NCBI GenBank assembly: GCA_018266845.1
Contig: JAFDZO010000015.1
Span: forward strand, 19,699 to 83,698
Length of the DNA stretch: 64,000 bases
DNA from: Bacteroidota bacterium
Lineage (GTDB): Bacteria > Bacteroidota > Ignavibacteria > Tepidaquicellales > Tepidaquicellaceae
Direction: 5' to 3'
Part shown: positions 6,711 to 16,134 of the stretch, one piece after another
How the letters are laid out: every line of letters begins with the position of its first letter
Numbering within the stretch: the first letter of the stretch is position 1
Notes under the pieces: generated by a model
Told to the model about the DNA's origin: nothing
Databases searched by the model: none
What the model saw: only the letters and a program-made list of their open reading frames with translations
Program-made: the position numbers and the translations under genes

Positions 6711-8068
6711 ACTTTATCAATTAAAAAATTCCTTATCTGGTCAATCGAAATTCTAATCTGCTCCATAGAGTCCCTATCCCTTACCGTAACGGTATTGTTT
6801 TCCAAAGTCTCCGAGTCAACCGTAATGCAGTAAGGCGTTCCGTTTTCGTCCTGCCTTCTGTATCTTCTGCCCACAGCACCCGACTCATCATAAAAGACAT
6901 TAAAAACTTTTCTTAAATCTTTTGTGATATTATGTGCAAGCTCCTGCATTCCGTCGCGGTTCACCAATGGAAATACCGCTGCCTTCACCGGAGCAAGCGC
7001 CGGATGGAAATGCAGAACGGTTCGGGTTTCAGAGCTTGTTGTTCCGTCTGAGTTTTCTTTTTTGATTTCTTCCTCATCGTACGAATCAACTAAGAAAGCC
7101 ATAAAGCTTCTTGATGCTCCTGCAGAGGTTTCAATCACATAGGGAATAAATCTTTCCTTTGTCTGGTCGTCGTAATATTCCATTTTCTTCCCGGAAAATT
7201 CCGTATGACGCTTAAGGTCAAAATCGGTTCTGTTGTGAATGCCTTCAATTTCTCCCCAGCCGAAAGGAAATTCGTATTCAATATCGGCGGCGGCTTTTGC
7301 ATAGTGGGCAAGCTTATCGGGCGAGTACCATTTCAGCTTGTCTTTTTTCATTCCGTACTTTATAAACCAGTTGAAGCGGATTTCTTTCCAGTAGTCGAAC
7401 CATTTTTCATCTTCGCCCGGCTTTACGAAAAACTGCATTTCCATCTGCTCGAATTCGCGTGTGCGGAAAAGAAAATTCTTGGTGTTGATTTCGTTTCTGA
7501 ACGCCTTGCCGACCTGCGCAATACCGAAGGGCAGCTTCTGTCTGGCTGATTCTTTTACGTTAAGAAAATTTACGTAAATTCCCTGTGCTGTTTCAGGTCT
7601 TATAAAGATTGTGTTTGATGATTCTTCGAGCGGACCGATGAAGGTCTTGAACATCATATTGAAATTTCTGGCTTCGGTAAATTTTCCTTCTGCCTGGCAT
7701 TTACTTGCCTTTCGGCCTTTGTATCCTTTGTTTCCGCATTCAACATCGTCAAGCTGGTCAGCACGGAAACGGGCTTTGCACTCTTTGCAGTCAACAAGCG
7801 GGTCGGTAAAGTTTTCAACATGTCCTGATGCTTCCCATACTTTCGGGTGCATCAAAATAGCTGCATCTATTCCTTCTATATCTTCGCGGAGTGTCATTTC
7901 TTTCCACCACGCTTCTTTTATGTTACGGAGAAGCTCGACTCCCAGCGGACCGTAGTCCCAGCAGCCGTTAAGACCGCCGTAGATTTCAGATGACTGAAAA
8001 ACAAAGCCTTTACGCTTAGCCAATGAAACAATCTTTTCCATTGTATCGTTTTTTGTATTACCTGCCAT
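6701..8068 (-). CDS. glyS: Glycyl-tRNA synthetase, dimeric class II type
   Basis: A 455-residue alpha2-type GlyRS that charges tRNA-Gly, as in Bacteroidota, archaea and eukaryotes rather than the alpha2beta2 enzyme. Seen: N-terminal GFVFQSSEIYGGLNGCWDYGP, an insertion with Cys94/Cys97/Cys111/Cys124 that may bind zinc, the RPETAQG motif (157-163), FGIAQVGKAFRNEI, FRTREFEQMEMQFF and a C-terminal anticodon-binding domain (HFHPALAPVKAAVFPL onward). The length is normal and the gene intact. It is a single-gene unit with a hairpin terminator at its end. Confidence 0.96.
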   Translation of the reverse strand: MAGNTKNDTMEKIVSLAKRKGFVFQSSEIYGGLNGCWDYGPLGVELLRNIKEAWWKEMTLREDIEGIDAAILMHPKVWEASGHVENFTDPLVDCKECKARFRADQLDDVECGNKGYKGRKASKCQAEGKFTEARNFNMMFKTFIGPLEESSNTIFIRPETAQGIYVNFLNVKESARQKLPFGIAQVGKAFRNEINTKNFLFRTREFEQMEMQFFVKPGEDEKWFDYWKEIRFNWFIKYGMKKDKLKWYSPDKLAHYAKAAADIEYEFPFGWGEIEGIHNRTDFDLKRHTEFSGKKMEYYDDQTKERFIPYVIETSAGASRSFMAFLVDSYDEEEIKKENSDGTTSSETRTVLHFHPALAPVKAAVFPLVNRDGMQELAHNITKDLRKVFNVFYDESGAVGRRYRRQDENGTPYCITVDSETLENNTVTVRDRDSMEQIRISIDQIRNFLIDKVLI

Positions 8069-8144
8069 ATTGTATTAAAATTGAATTAATTTCAAATTTA
8101 CCAAAAACACAGTATATTAAATATGGAAAAAAAATTAAGACCGG

Positions 8145-8897
8145 ATGAAGCTATACTACAGTGAATATAAGCCTAACGGAATTTTAGGTGAGTTCTTTCT
8201 TGATTACTCGAAATTTGAAGTCAGGCAAAAAATCAGAGGAAATTTTCATTTACTTAATGATTATACTTCATCGCTTCTGATAGTTCTAGATATAAACTCA
8301 GGAAAGATTATTTGTAAAATTGCCGGGTACAGGAATGAACGATTAAGAATAAATCTGAAGGAAAACTCCGTTTTGTTTATTTATAAATTCAAACCGGAAA
8401 TTTTTTATCTATTGAATGACGGCAAAATAGAGAATTTCAAAAATAAAATTGTAAACTATCTGAAGATAAAATTTCCCGCAGGCATTCACGATGAAAAAAC
8501 TATAAACGATATTCTAATAGAACACTATAAAAAAATTACTCTCAATAGGACAAAATTAAAGTCCTATGTACTGCGTGCAATTGAAAAAATAAACTTGCAA
8601 AAAGGAAATTACAAAACCGGAGAACTGATTTCAGAATCCGGTATTAGCATAAGACAGTTTCAGAGGGAATTTAAAAAAGTTACAGGTTTTTCTCCCAAGG
8701 AATATGCTTCAATTCTAAGAATAAACTCACTGACCTCTCAATTATTAAAAGACAAAGTTTCATTGAAAGATATTTTTTTCGATTTTGGATTTTATGACCA
8801 GGCCCACTTTAATAATGAGTTTAGAAAAATAATCGGAGCTAACCCGACTTTATTTGAATCCCGCCAGAAACTCATTAAATATTTAAACCTTCTTTAA
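8145..8897 (+). CDS. AraC family transcriptional regulator
   Basis: A 250-residue protein. The C-terminal about 100 residues are a double helix-turn-helix AraC domain: GELISESGISIRQFQREFKKVTGFSPKEY forms the first HTH and FFDFGFYDQAHFNNEFRKIIGANP the second, with the typical family ending. The N-terminal about 140 residues form an unrecognised effector domain similar in layout to DUF6597-type AraC proteins. It lies 58 bp upstream of a secreted protease gene on the same strand, so it may control or be cotranscribed with it; the effector is unknown. Confidence 0.88.
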   Translation: MKLYYSEYKPNGILGEFFLDYSKFEVRQKIRGNFHLLNDYTSSLLIVLDINSGKIICKIAGYRNERLRINLKENSVLFIYKFKPEIFYLLNDGKIENFKNKIVNYLKIKFPAGIHDEKTINDILIEHYKKITLNRTKLKSYVLRAIEKINLQKGNYKTGELISESGISIRQFQREFKKVTGFSPKEYASILRINSLTSQLLKDKVSLKDIFFDFGFYDQAHFNNEFRKIIGANPTLFESRQKLIKYLNLL

Positions 8898-8955
8898 TCT
8901 TGTCGCATTTTTACAATCAAACAAAGACATCCCTTCTTATATTAGAAATAAAAAA

Positions 8956-10218
8956 GTGAAAACATTCTTAATTTTATTACTGATGAATTTACCCCTGATG
9001 GCGCAATCAACTGCATTTGATAAACTGTATAAATTGTACAGTGAAAAGAAGTATTTTAAGTTTATCTCTCAATTTAAAGAAAACGAAAACATCCTCTCTG
9101 AAAACGAAAAAAATATCTGCAATGTTTTTTATTTTGGTCTGCTTAATAATAGGACTGAATCTGAAAAATATTTCAAGCTGGAATTGATTTCAGATTCGTC
9201 TATACCGGATTCAGCAAAGAAAGATTTATATTCCACGAGCATATTAAATAATGTATGGCTTGGAAATTATAAAAAAGCCGGAGAAGAAACAGAGATAGTT
9301 TTGAAAAATTACTCCGCATTAATTAAATCTAAGGATAAGGAGGATTATGAAAACTCGCTTATTATTTGGAAATCACTTGCCGGGCTGGGCAGACAGGAAG
9401 TTGTTAAAAAATCTGATGTGAAAATAAAAATGAAAAAAGACATTGCAGGATTGTATAACATTCCTGTAGTTTGTAATAATAATACATTAGATTTTGTGTT
9501 CGATTCAGGTGCAAATTTTTCTACTATTACCGAAACTCAGGCAAAAAATTTTAACATTACTTTGACAAGCGGGAGAATAAAAGTTGGCACGATAACTGAA
9601 AAGAAAGTAGATGCTGTAATAGGTTACTCAAATTCGTTTTTTATGGGAGATATGGAAATTAAAAATACAGTATTCCTTGTCATGCCCGATGAAGTTTTAT
9701 CCTTTGCAGGCGGTATGTATAAAATAAACGGTATAATTGGTTTCCCTATAATGGAGGCGATGGGTGAAGTGAGTTTTTCAAAAGATGGAGAATTTATTGT
9801 TCCGTTAAACATATCAGAGAGCAATCTGAAAAATCTGGTTGTGGACGGATTTAATCCTGTTATTGAAGTAGATTATAAAAATAATCCATTGGCTTTTACA
9901 TTTGATACAGGAGCAAAAACAACCTTGCTGTATGCGCCTTTTCTTGAAGAATATAAAAACGAAGTTACTGCGCAATATAAACTTGAAGAAGTAAAATTTG
10001 AGGGCGCGGGCGGCGAGACAACTGTCCCGGGGTACCGTCTGAAACAAGTTGAGTTTTCAGTTGCAAATGATAAAACTATTCTACCGAAAGTCAGCTTGCT
10101 ATCAGAATCTATTAAAAATAACGGAGAACTATTTTATGGAAACTTGGGTCAGGATTTTATTTCAAAGTTTGACTATATGGTTCTGAATTTTAAAAACATG
10201 TTTGTTGACTTTAAATAG
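8956..10218 (+). CDS. Secreted protein with two retropepsin-like aspartic protease domains
   Basis: A 420-residue protein starting at GTG, the only in-frame start that keeps the signal peptide (LILLLMNLPLMAQS). After an about 140-residue helical, TPR-like region come two copies of a retropepsin-like fold. The first has VFDSGAN (Asp183) and IIGFPIM (about 260); the second has FTFDTGAK (Asp317) and GNLGQDFI (about 396). Retropepsins work as dimers with one Asp per subunit; here both could sit in one chain, as in pepsins. It is presumably a periplasmic or surface peptidase. A strong terminator follows. Confidence 0.8.
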   Translation: MKTFLILLLMNLPLMAQSTAFDKLYKLYSEKKYFKFISQFKENENILSENEKNICNVFYFGLLNNRTESEKYFKLELISDSSIPDSAKKDLYSTSILNNVWLGNYKKAGEETEIVLKNYSALIKSKDKEDYENSLIIWKSLAGLGRQEVVKKSDVKIKMKKDIAGLYNIPVVCNNNTLDFVFDSGANFSTITETQAKNFNITLTSGRIKVGTITEKKVDAVIGYSNSFFMGDMEIKNTVFLVMPDEVLSFAGGMYKINGIIGFPIMEAMGEVSFSKDGEFIVPLNISESNLKNLVVDGFNPVIEVDYKNNPLAFTFDTGAKTTLLYAPFLEEYKNEVTAQYKLEEVKFEGAGGETTVPGYRLKQVEFSVANDKTILPKVSLLSESIKNNGELFYGNLGQDFISKFDYMVLNFKNMFVDFK

Positions 10219-10244
10219 CTTTGTTTTCAATTATTTGTGCGGTG

Positions 10245-10285
10245 AATGCACTATCTTTCCAAAAGTAAGGTGGTGCATTTTTATT
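10245..10285 (+). terminator. Rho-independent terminator after the aspartic protease gene
   Basis: A 13-bp stem (10245-10257 with 10267-10279, including two G-U pairs) closes a 9-nt loop and is followed by TTTTTATTT. It is positioned 27 bp after the stop codon. Confidence 0.75.
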
Positions 10286-10359
10286 TGGCTTTAATTTATT
10301 AACAATTTAAATTACAATATTCTAAAATCCTTTCATAAAACTTAAAGGAGGAAAGAGCT

Positions 10360-12417
10360 ATGAGAAAGTTAATTTTTCTCTCCTTTTGTCTGATTCTGTT
10401 GGCAGTTTCATCGCAAGCTTTTTCAAACGGAATCGGTGTTGTTAATGCTTCAACAGGCATATATTTAAAGACAGTCGCTACCCGCATAAATGTATCCGTT
10501 GAAAGTCAAATCTCTACAACTGTAACTACCCAGACATTCCAAAACAATTTAGGAGCAGATAAGACCGTATCATTTGCTTTTCCGATGCCCGATGGCGCAA
10601 GCGCAACTGGGCTGAGATGGAAGGTGAACGGCACTTGGTATCAAGCGCCAATTGCTCCCCGTCCGCAGGATTCAACTTTGCCCGGCGGAACGATGAATAC
10701 AAATTTGAAAACATATCTTGGAAGCACTCCGTTGTTTTTTGGAATACAGCAGCAGGTGAAAAGAGATTCTACTCTGATTGTCGAGCTGACTTATGTTCAG
10801 CTTTTGAAATATGACTTTGGAAGTGTTTATTATGACTATACCAATGATTATCATTTGATACAGACGGCAGCAATGGAATCACAAGAAATGACTTTTAATC
10901 TGACTTCTCCGCGAACTATAGACAGCATACGGCTTGTAAGCGCAAATCCTCTTACACAGCTTACCAATAACGGAAACAATGCAGTAGTCATAAGCAACTT
11001 GTATAGCGCTGCGGCAACAGTAAATTTTAAAATAAAATATTCACTCAATTTAAATCAGTTAGGATTATACAGCTATTCTACATTAATACCCCAAGCGCAG
11101 CTTCCAGATTCGCTCGGTGGATTTTTTATGTTCATCGCTGAACCTAACCCCGGGAATACAGCAAACATAATTAAAAAAGTTTTTACATTAATTGTTGACC
11201 GTTCAGGAAGCATGGGCGGCACAAAAATAGACCAGGCAAAAAATGCAGCTAAGTTTATTGTAAATAATTTAAACCCGGGAGATAAATTTAATATAGTAGA
11301 TTTTGAAACGAGCGTTTATAGCTTCAGAAGCCAGCATGTTTTATATACTACTCAAACGAGGGATTCAGCGCTTACGTATGTAAATAATATTGTTGCAGGC
11401 GGCAGCACTAATATTTCAGGAGCATTTTCAACCGCAGTGCCTCAATTTAATGCTGCTACAGACAGTACCGCAAACATAATTATTTTCTTTACAGACGGGC
11501 AGCCAACGGTGGGAATAACAGAAACAACTGCCCTGCTGAATCACGTTCACAATTTAATTACCACTGCTGAGTCTAAAATATTTTTGTATTCGTTTGGAAT
11601 AGGAACAGATGTAAATCAACAGCTTCTGACATTGATGTCTTCACAAAATAACGGCTATTCGGAATTTTTACTTGACGGAGAACTTGAATCAAGAATCACA
11701 AATTTTTATCTGAGGATAAAAAATCCTGTCTTGTTAAGCCCGACAGTAAGCTTTAACGCAGGAGGAATTACGAATGTATATCCTAATCCATTGCCGAATT
11801 TATATATAGGTCAGCAGATGATAGTAACGGGAAGATACACAAGCACGGGACCCGTTACCGTAACGCTTTCAGGCAAGGCATTCAATCAGCCCGTTTCGTA
11901 TCAATATACATTTAACAGGGTTGATACAACGGCAACAAGGTATCAGTTTTTAACAAAGATATGGGCAAAGCAGAAAATCGATAATCTGCTTGTTCAGTAT
12001 TACAGCTTAACGCCGGGCACTCCGCAGGCGCTTGCAATAAAGCAGCAGATAATTAGTATAAGCATTGGATACGGGGTGATAAGTCCGTTCACGAGCTTCG
12101 GAAATCCGACTCACGTAAATAATGAGAATGAAAATATAAATATTGCCGGCTCATACAAGCTGGTCGGTAATTATCCGAATCCGTTTAATCCGACAACAAC
12201 TATAAAATTCATCGTAAACAAAAATGTTACGGGAGTATATCTTGTAAAAATTTATAATCAGGTCGGACAGTTAGTTGATGTAATTAAATTTACATTAAAC
12301 GGAAAAGGTATTTACGAAGCAAAATGGGATGCAGCAAAATTTGCATCTGGAGTATATTATTATAGGATAGATTTCGGCGAAGATTTGCTTACAGGCAAGA
12401 TGGTATTAATGAAGTAA
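10360..12417 (+). CDS. Secreted VIT/VWA domain protein with type IX sorting domain
   Basis: A 685-residue protein preceded by a good Shine-Dalgarno (AAAGGAGG). Order: signal peptide (1-22), a vault/inter-alpha-trypsin (VIT)-like domain (about 25-150), a von Willebrand A domain starting FTLIVDRSGSMGG (MIDAS D-x-S-x-S near 279-283, later TDGQPTVG), a beta-rich region, and a C-terminal Por sorting domain with YPNPFNPTTTIKF (near 604) ending in KMVLMK. VIT-VWA proteins bind ligands through a metal-dependent adhesion site. The sorting domain implies export by the type IX system and display or release at the outer surface. Confidence 0.9.
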   Translation: MRKLIFLSFCLILLAVSSQAFSNGIGVVNASTGIYLKTVATRINVSVESQISTTVTTQTFQNNLGADKTVSFAFPMPDGASATGLRWKVNGTWYQAPIAPRPQDSTLPGGTMNTNLKTYLGSTPLFFGIQQQVKRDSTLIVELTYVQLLKYDFGSVYYDYTNDYHLIQTAAMESQEMTFNLTSPRTIDSIRLVSANPLTQLTNNGNNAVVISNLYSAAATVNFKIKYSLNLNQLGLYSYSTLIPQAQLPDSLGGFFMFIAEPNPGNTANIIKKVFTLIVDRSGSMGGTKIDQAKNAAKFIVNNLNPGDKFNIVDFETSVYSFRSQHVLYTTQTRDSALTYVNNIVAGGSTNISGAFSTAVPQFNAATDSTANIIIFFTDGQPTVGITETTALLNHVHNLITTAESKIFLYSFGIGTDVNQQLLTLMSSQNNGYSEFLLDGELESRITNFYLRIKNPVLLSPTVSFNAGGITNVYPNPLPNLYIGQQMIVTGRYTSTGPVTVTLSGKAFNQPVSYQYTFNRVDTTATRYQFLTKIWAKQKIDNLLVQYYSLTPGTPQALAIKQQIISISIGYGVISPFTSFGNPTHVNNENENINIAGSYKLVGNYPNPFNPTTTIKFIVNKNVTGVYLVKIYNQVGQLVDVIKFTLNGKGIYEAKWDAAKFASGVYYYRIDFGEDLLTGKMVLMK

Positions 12418-12460
12418 AAGGAAATAAGAAGTAATTAGTATTATTTAGAAATGAAAAAAT

Positions 12461-12499
12461 AAAAAGCCGCGGGAAAAATATTTCTCACGGCTTTTTTTG
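12461..12499. terminator. Bidirectional terminator
   Basis: An AAAAAGCCG...CGGCTTTTT hairpin with a stem of about 16 bp (two internal mismatches or wobble pairs) and a T run after it. It lies between the convergent VIT/VWA gene and acid phosphatase gene and is suited to both. Confidence 0.8.
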
Positions 12500-12504
12500 T
12501 TAAA

Positions 12505-13143
12505 TTATTTTATACAGTACATATAGTTAGTAATACGCACCATGTAGCCGGCATTGCCTCCTGCCATATCACTCCACTGGTCGCCAACGTTCCCTACGAA
12601 GTTATATCCTTCGTTTGCAAGCTTCTGCCTTAATGTGCTTTTATATTCCTCTGCAGTTGATTTTTTAAATTCAACGGGACGGAGAATAAGAGTATCTATA
12701 TTTGAGTAACCTGATTTTTTTAAATTGCCAAGTGTATGCGTGTAATTGAAATCGTTGTAATCACGTCCCGTAATAAAAAATACTTTGAAGCCTTTTTCTT
12801 TCAAAAAGTTATACAGTTCCAGTACGGGCTGCACTGCGGGGGAACTTTCATTTTCAAGCTGATTATTATATGATATTGCATCAAATACATAATGCGAGGC
12901 ACGGAAGATTTCAAAGTTACTTAAAGAAGTTTCATCAACATCAATGACAACAACATCTTTTGCTCCGGGAGTCATATTTTTAAAATGCTCAATAGCTGGG
13001 GCGATAATTCCTCTCAGTTCGGCATCATAAGAGCCGGAAGAATAATACGATGAAACGGAAGCAGAATCGTTAAGAAAGAAGAACTGCGCAAACGAACATT
13101 TTGTTACAAGTAATAGCAGGAATACAAGAATTTTTAATTTCAT
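12505..13143 (-). CDS. HAD-superfamily acid phosphatase (class B / P4-like), secreted
   Basis: A 212-residue protein with a signal peptide (LKILVFLLLLVTKCSFAQ). HAD motif I is DVDET (68-72), followed by the LSNFE segment typical of subfamily IIIB acid phosphatases. Motif II is FFITGRD (near 124-130) and the distal motif is NVGDQWSDMAGG. These enzymes remove phosphate from nucleotides and other monoesters outside the cytoplasm. Cys16 lies near the signal end, but the context (CSFAQ) looks more like signal peptidase I cleavage after FAQ than a lipobox. It is a single-gene unit. Confidence 0.88.
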   Translation of the reverse strand: MKLKILVFLLLLVTKCSFAQFFFLNDSASVSSYYSSGSYDAELRGIIAPAIEHFKNMTPGAKDVVVIDVDETSLSNFEIFRASHYVFDAISYNNQLENESSPAVQPVLELYNFLKEKGFKVFFITGRDYNDFNYTHTLGNLKKSGYSNIDTLILRPVEFKKSTAEEYKSTLRQKLANEGYNFVGNVGDQWSDMAGGNAGYMVRITNYMYCIK

Positions 13144-13266
13144 ATTGATTTGTTTGAGTAGATATAAAAGATTTTTGTTAAAATTAAGTAAATTCAGGGT
13201 TTTCTTAAACTCATTATACTCTGATTTTTAGCTTAAAAATACGCTTAAATATAGGTAAATTCACGA

Positions 13267-14616
13267 ATGTCAAAATCTGTCTCATTACATACGTTAGGAT
13301 GCAAGCTGAACTACAGCGAAACCTCTACCATTGCCAAGCAATTTGAGGAAAAAGGATATTCGATTGAGGAATACGGAAATCCCGCCGATATCTTTGTGCT
13401 CAATACATGCTCCGTTACCGAAAACGCAGATAAAGAATGCAGGCAGATAATCCGCAGCGTGATACGAAATAATCCTGCCACATACGTGATTGTAACAGGC
13501 TGTTATGCTCAGCTTCAGCCTGAGGAGATTGCAAAGATAGACGGAGTTGATTTAGTGCTCGGCGCAAATGAGAAGTTCAAGCTGTTCGACTATATGGATA
13601 ATTTTCAGAAGGAAAATATTTCCTGTATTGATGAAAGCAGCTATAAGGATGTGAAGGTAATCCGCAAGGAAGTTTATGAGCTGGATGAATTTGTGGAGGC
13701 ATACTCGGCAGATAATGATTCTCGCACAAGGGCGTTTCTGAAAATTCAGGATGGATGCGATTACAAATGCTCGTTCTGTACTATCCCTATGGCGAGAGGC
13801 AAATCTAGAAGTCTTGATATTAGCAAAGTTGTTGAAAACGCAAAGAAGATTATTGATAGCGGCTATAAGGAAATAATTCTAACGGGAGTAAATACGGGCG
13901 ATTATTTATTCGAAGTGAACTTGCCCGAAGGAGAATCATTAAAATACAAACTGATAGATGTTTTATATGAACTGGATAAGCTGAACATTGAGAGAATAAG
14001 AATAAGCTCGATAGAGCCGAATCTGCTCACTGATGAAATTCTTGATTTATATACTTCATCAAACAAGTTCTGCAATCATTTTCATATTCCTTTGCAGAGC
14101 GGAGATTCGGAAATTCTCAAAGCAATGAGAAGAAGATATAATGCGGATTTTTACAAAGACCTGATTTACAAAATAAATGATAAGATACAAGATGTTGGAA
14201 TAGGCGTGGATGTTATTGTCGGTTTCCCGGGGGAAAGCGATGCGAATTTTGATAACACGTACAGATTTCTGGATTCACTTCCCATAAGCTATCTGCATGT
14301 ATTCAGTTATTCAGAAAGAAGAAATACCGTTGCTATAGATCTGCCGAATTCAGTTGATGTGAGAAAGAGAAGATTCAGAAGCCAGGTGCTGAGAAACCTA
14401 TCGAATAAAAAAAGATTTGAGTTTTATACAAAGTATATAGGTACAGAGCAGGAAGTATTATTTGAAACAGTAAAAGATGCAGGAGTAATAGAAGGATATA
14501 CAAGAAACTATATCAGGGTGCAGACACCATACTCGGCAGGAACGGAAAATAATATTAAGAAAGTAAAATTATCGGCAGCGGATTCCATAAAGCCGGTAAT
14601 GAGTGAAATAATATAA
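13267..14616 (+). CDS. mtaB: tRNA t6A37 methylthiotransferase MtaB
   Basis: A 449-residue radical SAM enzyme that converts t6A37 to ms2t6A37 in tRNAs. The N-terminal UPF0004 domain begins HTLGCKLNYSET with cluster cysteines Cys12, Cys48 and Cys79. The radical SAM motif is CDYKCSFC (Cys164/168/171). A C-terminal TRAM domain (about 385-445) completes the family layout. CKLNYSET at the first motif favours MtaB over RimO, whose orthologue is at 27.0-28.3 kb. The stop overlaps the start of the next small gene by 1 bp, so it probably leads an operon with that gene and sixA. Confidence 0.93.
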   Translation: MSKSVSLHTLGCKLNYSETSTIAKQFEEKGYSIEEYGNPADIFVLNTCSVTENADKECRQIIRSVIRNNPATYVIVTGCYAQLQPEEIAKIDGVDLVLGANEKFKLFDYMDNFQKENISCIDESSYKDVKVIRKEVYELDEFVEAYSADNDSRTRAFLKIQDGCDYKCSFCTIPMARGKSRSLDISKVVENAKKIIDSGYKEIILTGVNTGDYLFEVNLPEGESLKYKLIDVLYELDKLNIERIRISSIEPNLLTDEILDLYTSSNKFCNHFHIPLQSGDSEILKAMRRRYNADFYKDLIYKINDKIQDVGIGVDVIVGFPGESDANFDNTYRFLDSLPISYLHVFSYSERRNTVAIDLPNSVDVRKRRFRSQVLRNLSNKKRFEFYTKYIGTEQEVLFETVKDAGVIEGYTRNYIRVQTPYSAGTENNIKKVKLSAADSIKPVMSEII

Positions 14617-14816
14617 TGGATAAAGAATTTAAATCAATTGAAGATTTAAACCGAGAGCTTTCTCTTATGGAAGGTAAACCATTTGAGGAGATTCTAAGAA
14701 AAATGGGCGAGCTATATTCCTATGCGAAAGCTAATAATCTTTTACCTGAGCGAGATTTAATGGAAAGCTTGGAACATAAAATAAAAATGAAAAAAGTTTT
14801 AAATAGTCGAAAGTAA
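14616..14816 (+). CDS. Small hypothetical protein between mtaB and sixA
   Basis: A 66-residue charged, helical protein (MDKEFKSIEDLNREL...). Its ATG overlaps the last base of the mtaB stop, and sixA begins 3 bp after its own stop. This tight packing is the main evidence that it is real. No domain or metal site is seen and the function is unknown. Confidence 0.6.
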   Translation: MDKEFKSIEDLNRELSLMEGKPFEEILRKMGELYSYAKANNLLPERDLMESLEHKIKMKKVLNSRK

Positions 14817-14819
14817 TTT

Positions 14820-15308
14820 ATGAAAATATATTTAATAAGGCACGGCGAAGCAATAGACCACGAGACAAATTCGGTGAAGTCGGATGAATACCGTTTTCTC
14901 ACGGTAAAAGGAAGAATGACAACCCGCAAGGTTGCAAAAAACCTAAAAGAAGAACTTTCTTTAGCAGATAAAATATTTACAAGTCCTTTAACAAGGGCAG
15001 TGCAGACAGCAGAAATAATTGCAACCACAATAAAATATAAGAACGATGTAGAAATTGCAAACGAGCTGAAAATCGGCTCATCAATGTCAAAGATAATTGA
15101 GCTTATTACAGAACACTCGACAATGAACGCAATTGTTCTGGTCGGACACGAACCTATGATGGGAATGCTCGTGCATACGCTTTCGGATAAAAAAGATTTT
15201 TATAATTTCAAAAAATCAGGAGTGTGCTTGATTGATTTTGATGTAAAAAAAGAGCATGGCACATACAAATGGTTTTTAAATCCTAAAACCTTAGAGCACA
15301 TAGACTGA
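14820..15308 (+). CDS. sixA: SixA-type phosphohistidine phosphatase
   Basis: A 162-residue member of the histidine phosphatase (RHG) family. The catalytic RHG motif is at residues 7-9 (IYLIRHGEAID), followed by SPLTRAVQTAEI with its conserved Arg, and a second His in VLVGHEPMMG. Length and motif spacing fit SixA, which removes phosphate from phosphohistidine, for example in the phosphotransferase system or histidine phosphotransfer domains. It is in tight series with mtaB and the ABC ATPase. Confidence 0.88.
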   Translation: MKIYLIRHGEAIDHETNSVKSDEYRFLTVKGRMTTRKVAKNLKEELSLADKIFTSPLTRAVQTAEIIATTIKYKNDVEIANELKIGSSMSKIIELITEHSTMNAIVLVGHEPMMGMLVHTLSDKKDFYNFKKSGVCLIDFDVKKEHGTYKWFLNPKTLEHID

Positions 15309-15309
15309 T

Positions 15310-16134
15310 TTGCAAAGCCCGCTTCTTCAAATAAACAATCTTTCGTTCTCCTATGAAAAAGATAAAAAATTTCTCGATGATATTTCATTGGAGATACTTG
15401 AGAAAGATTTTGTTTCAATCGTAGGAAGAAATGGTTCGGGAAAATCAACCTTCGTAAAAATTCTCTCAAGAATAATAAATAATTACTCAGGTAAAATTTT
15501 TTATGAAGAGAAAAATATTACAGATTACGAAAACAAAGATTTCTCGCGCAATATAAGCTATATGCCGCAGGTTTTTCCCCAGTTTGTGAATGAACTGATA
15601 GTAAATGAGCTTCTGCTTTTGGGAAGATACGCTTATAAAAAATCCACGCAGCTTTCATACAGTGATGAAGATATAAATTCCGTAAACGAAGCGATGAAGG
15701 TTTGCGGAATAACTGATTTCAAAGATAAGCAGCTGAAGACACTTTCCGGCGGAGAGAGGCAAAAGGTTCTTTTAACTTTATCACTGGTACAGTTAAATAT
15801 TACGAAAGATTTGCATGGAAAGATATTGATAGTGGATGAACCGCTTACGCATCTTGACATAAATTTTCAGTATGAAACTTTATCGCTTCTGAGGGATTTA
15901 AATGAAAGAAAAGGTCTCACTGTGCTTTTTGTCATTCACGATTTGAACCTTGCGCTGAAGTATTCCAATAAAACTATTCTGCTGAACAAAGGAAAGATGG
16001 TCGGATTTGATTCAACGGAAAAGATACTTTCACAGGAAAACATAAACAATAATTTTCTTATCAACTCAGAGCTTGTAAATTTTAACAATAATACATTTAT
16101 ACATTTTAATGACGTACAACAAAATCATAATTGA
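15310..16134 (+). CDS. ABC transporter ATP-binding protein (FecE/BtuD-like)
   Basis: A 274-residue ATPase. Walker A GRNGSGKST is at 39-47, a Q-loop follows near residue 78 (YMPQ), the signature is LSGGERQKV and Walker B is ILIVDEPLTHLD with a downstream FVIHDLNLAL H-loop. The architecture matches ATPases of ferric-siderophore or cobalamin importers. The start is TTG, 1 bp after the sixA stop; no in-frame ATG precedes Walker A. No permease or binding protein is adjacent, so the partner must be encoded elsewhere or absent. The 3' end overlaps the next gene by 26 bp. Confidence 0.88.
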   Translation: MQSPLLQINNLSFSYEKDKKFLDDISLEILEKDFVSIVGRNGSGKSTFVKILSRIINNYSGKIFYEEKNITDYENKDFSRNISYMPQVFPQFVNELIVNELLLLGRYAYKKSTQLSYSDEDINSVNEAMKVCGITDFKDKQLKTLSGGERQKVLLTLSLVQLNITKDLHGKILIVDEPLTHLDINFQYETLSLLRDLNERKGLTVLFVIHDLNLALKYSNKTILLNKGKMVGFDSTEKILSQENINNNFLINSELVNFNNNTFIHFNDVQQNHN

